Under the pieces are notes generated by a model. It ran no database searches. It saw nothing but the letters and a program-made list of their open reading frames with translations, and had not been told where the DNA came from. From Carallia brachiata (lineage: Eukaryota > Streptophyta > Magnoliopsida > Malpighiales > Rhizophoraceae), in assembly GCA_021464245.1 (NCBI GenBank), contig JADCRB010000016.1, forward strand, positions 17,632,143 through 17,696,142: 64,000 nt of DNA, read 5' to 3'. The position numbers were made by a program, and so were the translations under genes. Positions 59,001 through 64,000 of the stretch are shown one piece after another (position 1 is the stretch's first letter; every line of letters begins with the position of its first letter).

Positions 59001-60005
59001 TATAAAAAGTATTTTGCAAATCCAAAACAAATCCAGTCTTTAAAATTAAACGATAATTCCCCACAGCTTCAACATGAGAACGCATCCGATTTCCTGAATA
59101 GATGCCTTGCTCACTTTCCTTTGGCTTCCTTAGCTCCAGAAAGCCCTGCATAGTATTGGCAATATGGATTGTAGAACCAGAATCAATCCACCATGTATTA
59201 TTTGGAGCATCAACTAAAAAAGATTGATGACACACTAAAGATATAAGAATACCTTTCTTCTCCAGCCATGCCTTATATTTGAGGCAATCTTTCTTCATGT
59301 GTCCACGTTTCCTGCAGAAGAAGCATGCTACCTTATTGCCATATTTCTTCATTGGCACATTTGCATCTTTCTTCCAGTATGGAGCACCTTTACCCTTTTT
59401 GTCTTCGCCTTCTCTTTAATCACAAGATGAGCACTTTCCAGATTCTCGTGCTTCATTCTTTCCTCCTCTTGAACACACATGGTCAGAAGTTCATTGATTG
59501 ACCATTTATCCTTATGTGTGTTATATGATATCTTAAAAGGCGTATATGCAGGAGGAAGAGAATTCAGGATAAAGTGAACCAGAAAGGTATCAGATATATC
59601 AACCTCAAGGGACTTAAGTTGAGAAGCAATGTCCCTCATTTCCATAATGTGCTCACGCACACCTTTAGAACTGTCAAAGTTCTTTCCTGAAAGTTTCTTC
59701 ATAAGGGTGCTGGCCAATGCCTTATCAGATTTCACAAACTGTTCTTCAATGGCTTTCATGAAATCTTTGGCCTTTTCTTTATCTGGAATAGAGCCCCTGA
59801 TGCTTTTGCTGATGTGGGACTTAATGAGCATCAAACTCAGGCGATTGGATCGCTCCCACTTTTCAAAAGCAGCTCTCTCATTTGGCGTACTTGTTTCCGT
59901 GGGAACAGGTGGTTCATCCACACGGAAGGCCAAATCCATATCCATGCACCCTAAAGCCAAAAGGACCTTTTCTTTCCAGTCCACAAAATTATCACCCGAC
60001 AACAT
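56018..60005 (-). pseudogene. copia gag-pol polyprotein, interrupted
   Basis: One long gag-pol frame, about 1330 codons if unbroken. Blocks in order on the minus strand: gag (60005-59349, starts MLSGDNFVDWKEKV); zinc knuckle CFFCRKRGHMKKDC and protease motif WWIDSGST (59358-58519); GAG-pre-integrase (LWHKRLGHI); integrase with DDHTRF, DRGGEY and [10 protein letters not shown] (58622-57522); reverse transcriptase from about 57579, with [11 protein letters not shown] (56911-57579); RNase H with YSDADFAGC and CDNSAAVFFS (56500-56018). Breaks: net loss of one base near 59396-59400, 57551-57560, 56930-56936 and 56718-56725; net loss of two near 58572-58577 and 56508-56512; an in-frame TAG at 56309-56311 where the family has Trp. 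No env-like frame. All domains are otherwise well conserved. Confidence 0.92.
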
Positions 60006-61549
60006 TGGAATACGAGAAGGATCAAAAAGGTAGTAGGAATAACTGCATTAACCAAGAAATATACATACATTAATGTCATGAGAATAACCATCACAAAATA
60101 TAAATTCAAACCTTCCTGTGGGTAGAGGTTGCTACACGCATTGAATTTATATACTTTATAATAAGACTAATGAATCAAACATTAAAACTCAAAAATTTCC
60201 ATACCTGTGGGCATAGGAAAAATCAAATTTTAACATCTAATTCAAAATCTTATTCCAATTAATTCAATAAAATAAATACCTCCCTGTGGGGTCAAGTAAT
60301 TATTTCAAAGAATTAATTACAATTCTTATATGTCATTTATAGTCCAACGACCGTATCTTTATGTGATTAGATCACTAATATCATAATTACTTAAGATGCT
60401 GTGGCTACTCTTAAATTATCATGATATTCCTTAAATGACATTCATAAGATTTATTTATAAAATTGTTTCAAATCATTACTTAACCCTTTTAATGATAGAA
60501 ATATCAGAAATTTATAAACCAGTTTTCATGGACCAAAATAGCATGTACTGTTTATAATACATCACAACATCAATACTGAATCTTAAAAGTATCATGAAGA
60601 ATGTCGGTACATGATAATACACACTTTGTTTATGTCTATTGGTCATGCATCACGGTTCTCATGCATTTATTTAGACTTAGGGCCATTAAGCACAAAACAA
60701 AGTGTTTTCAAATGATGCAGTGCGTTATTTTTATTATCACATACATGGTACAAATGGGATGTCATCATAAAATCAAAAGGCTTCAAAATTCTCATGTACC
60801 ATTATAATTCTCCATCATTTATTCATCACTGTTAGACATATGATGCATCACGTTTATATATATTAAAACATCATCATCAAACTTTACATACATGATACGT
60901 ATATGCATATTATATGGCACTAAAGACAAAATAGGCTTGTGATAAATTAATTGACCGAGACTAAAGGCTATAAACAGTACCCATTTGATTTTCAATTGAA
61001 CCCATCAAACACATAGCATCTAGCATCATCATCATGATGATTATTTCATGTATGTATAATGAAGATGATATGCCGGAGGATGCAAAAGATGCCATAACAT
61101 CAGTGGAAAATCAATTGTATATATATCCATAAAACTACTACAAGTAATCAGTCCAGTGGGAAGTCCGAAACTTGGACGTGAAAACAAACATGGAATAGAT
61201 ACAATTATACAATTATACTAACATAATATTAAACTCACTCAATAGAATATGCATATATGCCGTGTACCATTCATATGTGGTCAATTTATTGATCTTACAT
61301 ATATGCTTGACAAGTTTTGCCGATGAATAACATTATTTATTAATTTATCATCACAAATCAAATAGACAACAGATGCCGTGTATGTGTATGTATGTGCTTG
61401 TGATGAATATCAATCCAATCATCGTGGCAAATTAAATTGCAACATGAACGAAAAAACTTTAGTCAGTGAATATTCATCAATAAACGGAAATACATAAGAT
61501 CAATCTGTATACATCTATTTGAAATTGTAATCAATACAACTAAAGGCAG
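60006..61549 (-). other. Untranslated leader of the copia element
   Basis: About 1.5 kb of A+T-rich sequence between primer-binding site and gag start, with many ATCAT/CATAT words and no frame above 70 codons on the sense strand. Long for a copia leader; may hold packaging signals. Confidence 0.6.
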
Positions 61550-61561
61550 GCTCTGATACCA
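61550..61561 (-). promoter_or_regulatory. Primer-binding site for initiator Met-tRNA
   Basis: Minus strand TGGTATCAGAGC, two bases inside the 5' LTR. It is the standard complement to the 3' end of plant initiator Met-tRNA. Confidence 0.95.
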
Positions 61562-61563
61562 CA

Positions 61564-62013
61564 TGTAAAAAAAAATTTTATATATCAAATTTGAGCCTAA
61601 ATAAATTGAGCGGAAGACATACCTTCAGCCATATTGATCAACAATTTATAAACCACAAGCAGGGACGATCACTCAATAGGAATATGAAAACTGATATATT
61701 TTTTTGTTTTAGCGACAGTGTCTTCTAGCCTATGACCGGATGCTTTTAGAAGCGTACAGTGATGGTTAACAGGCTTCTCCTTATATAGGCTAGGCTAGGA
61801 ACCCTGTCAGTTACCAATCATTACCCCACTTCCTCCCATCAAGGATAGTGGGTTGTAACTGATTTGAATTCTAACTAGCTATCCTTACGCAATCGTGATA
61901 AGTGGGTAGTTGTCCTTTATTTATTTATAATTATCACCTTAAGAAATAAATAATTCTTATTTATCTCTTCCCTTATCTTTTATCATGGGGGCCACCATAA
62001 AGATAATTTAACA
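61564..62013 (-). repeat. 5' LTR of the copia element (right copy)
   Basis: 450 bp, same ends as the left copy, followed by the target duplication AGGTT (62014-62018). Minus-strand TATA box TATATAA (complement of 61781-61787) should start the element's transcript about 30 bp further on. Confidence 0.95.
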
Positions 62014-62018
62014 AGGTT

Positions 62019-64000
62019 ATGTTTGGTTTTGTTGGCAGGTAAAAATTTTTTTGATAGTCGTTAACTATTTTTACTAAAGATGTTGATTTTATTAGCTATT
62101 GATGGCCACTTACATTCTTTTTATGCCGCGTACTGGACACTGCTAACCGTGTGCGCGGGGGGGATTGTGCGTGTCTAAATAGTAAATGAGACGGAAAAGA
62201 ATCAACAAACTGAACAGAAGTCTTCGAATTGAAGACCAAAAGCCTCATTTGCCCAAAAGAACACCAAAAAAAAAAATGAAGATGATTCCAGTTGGGTACC
62301 TATTGGGTCAGTAAAGCCCAATGTTGGGCCTTTCAACGCCTTTTGGGGGGCTAGGCCTGCCAACCTAAAACACCAACCAATCCATTAACGTTTCAGATTC
62401 TTTTTTTTATATATACACCAACAGCGTTTCAGATTCAATATTGCCATCGACGGCCAAAATGACCGGTTTGACTATGACTCATTGACTCTTCATTAAAGAT
62501 ATGATGTGCATTTTAACACACAAAAAAAAAAAGAACTATGATGTGCATTCACAGCCACGATGATAATGACTGGGAGGTCAACAATAGATTTGCACAAGTT
62601 CAAAGAAACCCCTTGGAAGCCACGAACTAATCGCTGGTATCAATTCACCAACATTAAAATACAACTGCCGAATTTCCCAACTGAAAAACGAAATTTGGAT
62701 CTGTTTCCCTAGCCGTGCAAAGAGTGGCATCTTCGAAATCATCTTAGCCTTGAAGGATGAATCTAACGCGTTTTCCAGTGATTCCTTGGCAACTTTGCAA
62801 ATTTGTGGGTCAAGTTGGCCGACGGTTCTGCTTTTATTATGTACCTGGGTGCCAATGCCATCATTTAACACCTAATTTCGCTTAAACGGTTCTGCTGGTC
62901 ATCCAAGTTCAAGAGAGGCTTATCTCATAATTCGCAGCCCAGTCCACGGCTTTAACCCGCTAATATCTCAAATCAAATGAGTAAATTAGATTAAGTGCCG
63001 CTTCTGCCTAAACGAGCTTTCATCGATTCCGCTGTGACCCCAACAAATAAAGTTCATAACACAACCCGTTATAGCCTTTTATGTGTTGATCTGGGGCACC
63101 TCTACTTTAAGACAATTTAATCTGTTTTATTCGAGCTTACTGGTAGTGGCTGATATGAACTACTTGCGAGTTATTTGTTTTTTCCTTTTTTCGTGACGTA
63201 CTTAGCAATTTAGCGCAATCGAGCAACGGCAATCAGAAAAAAAAAAAAAACAAAAAGGCTAAAGCTTAATGGGCCAATGGATTTCCAGTATGGAGCTTGT
63301 TGATTAGAAATGGTTGGACTTCATAGACCATACTGCACATGGGTTGGTGGCAATATGCCGGTGATGGATACCGCAAGCTAGTTACGTAGGCGTCATTTCT
63401 GTACTTGGTTTAGTGGCATTGCCAATAATTCTTGCGCCAAGTCTTTGTTTTTTCTCTTGACCTCCCATATTTTGAATTGAATTTAAAGTTTAAATTCTAA
63501 TTTAAATAAAATATAAATTTCAATTATAATTTTTTATATTTATTGATCCGATCCATTTTATTGATTTTTATCTAATTTTGACTAGTTCCAAACTAACTGT
63601 AAATTGAATATAAATTAAACTAAAAACTTAACTGATCATCTATTTACTCAATAAGACTGATTAGTCCGGTCCAATTTTAACATCTATAGTTGGCCAACTA
63701 CATTTATTAATTTATTTTGTGTTAAAGAATAAATATCTCATATTAAAAAGAAATAAATTTATAACATGAAACATGTGTTAAGAGGACATGTTAAAGAATA
63801 AATATTTTACAATATAAAATAAATCTATAATATAATTTATAATAACTTTAAAATTCTTCTATTTCCTATTTAAAGTTTTGATACGTTTTAAAATTTATGT
63901 TTATTATTTAATAATTTTTAATATATTTTAAAATTTATTATCATGATTTTGACATTTTAAAAAGCGGGAGGATGCGGCACTGTTTGCTTGGATACATTCA
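62019..64000. other. Intergenic right end of the window
   Basis: No gene recognised. A minus-strand frame of 97 codons (62578-62871) has no recognised family. 63470-63960 is A+T-rich. A-runs at 62267-62277 and 63238-63251. Confidence 0.5.

Larger units (their letters stand above)
55196..62013 (-). mobile_element. Ty1/copia LTR retrotransposon, nearly complete, 6818 bp
   Basis: Minus-strand element with 450-bp LTRs, 5-bp target duplication AGGTT, a primer-binding site complementary to initiator Met-tRNA (61550-61561), a polypurine tract (55646-55656) and gag-pol in copia order (gag, protease, integrase, reverse transcriptase, RNase H). LTRs differ at 3 of 450 positions (0.7%), which means a recent insertion. 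A leader of about 1.5 kb without frames (60006-61549) separates the primer site from gag. Coding is interrupted (see gag-pol entry), so as written it is not autonomous. The lineage looks Tnt1/Tork-like by RT wording; not certain. Confidence 0.95.

Overview
The window is nuclear DNA of a flowering plant, most likely a eudicot. Genes carry spliceosomal GT-AG introns, intergenic DNA is very A+T-rich, and the gene families are plant ones: dirigent, ARO armadillo, plant cold-shock/CCHC proteins and a plant cyclophilin with its 7-residue loop. I cannot name the species from sequence alone. A rosid tree crop such as Citrus would fit, but that is only an impression.

Layout, left to right. 682-11168 (+): about 20 exons forming the 3' part of a NUP188-type nucleoporin gene, whose 5' end lies outside the window. 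12077-12592 (+): intronless cyclophilin A-type gene with two frame breaks. 15386-17599 (+): two-exon eIF4B-like gene. 19592-21686 (+): five-exon amidase-signature gene. 22255-29667 (+): dirigent cluster of four intronless genes plus one fragment, partly made by a 2.4-kb tandem duplication. Three of the genes have an unusual hydrophobic C-terminal tail. 30703-32366: non-autonomous hAT transposon with an exact 8-bp target duplication. 33329-34273 (+): PI-PLC X-domain gene with an N-myristoylation signal. 34493-35434: second, older hAT-like element. 37489-37821 (+): small J-domain protein. 37850-45000: long gene-poor stretch. 45113-47085 (+): ARO-type armadillo protein with one frame break. 48744-49812: three retroposons inserted one after another at one target site. 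53315-53867 (+): cold-shock-domain/CCHC protein with two frame breaks and a 72-bp tandem repeat in its promoter. 55196-62013 (-): Ty1/copia LTR retrotransposon with 450-bp LTRs differing at only 3 sites. 62014-64000: no recognised gene.

The gene order NUP188, cyclophilin, eIF4B-like, amidase, dirigent, PLC-like, DnaJ11-like, ARO, cold-shock protein matches, from memory, genes now split over three Arabidopsis chromosome 4 segments (about At4g34870-34940, At4g36020-36040 and At4g38680-38760). The host genes are therefore probably one conserved ancestral neighbourhood, not a functional operon-like set. Frame breaks, nearly all net losses of 1-2 bases, recur in otherwise well-conserved genes and in the young retrotransposon. 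Sequencing or consensus error should be excluded before any of these genes is called a pseudogene.
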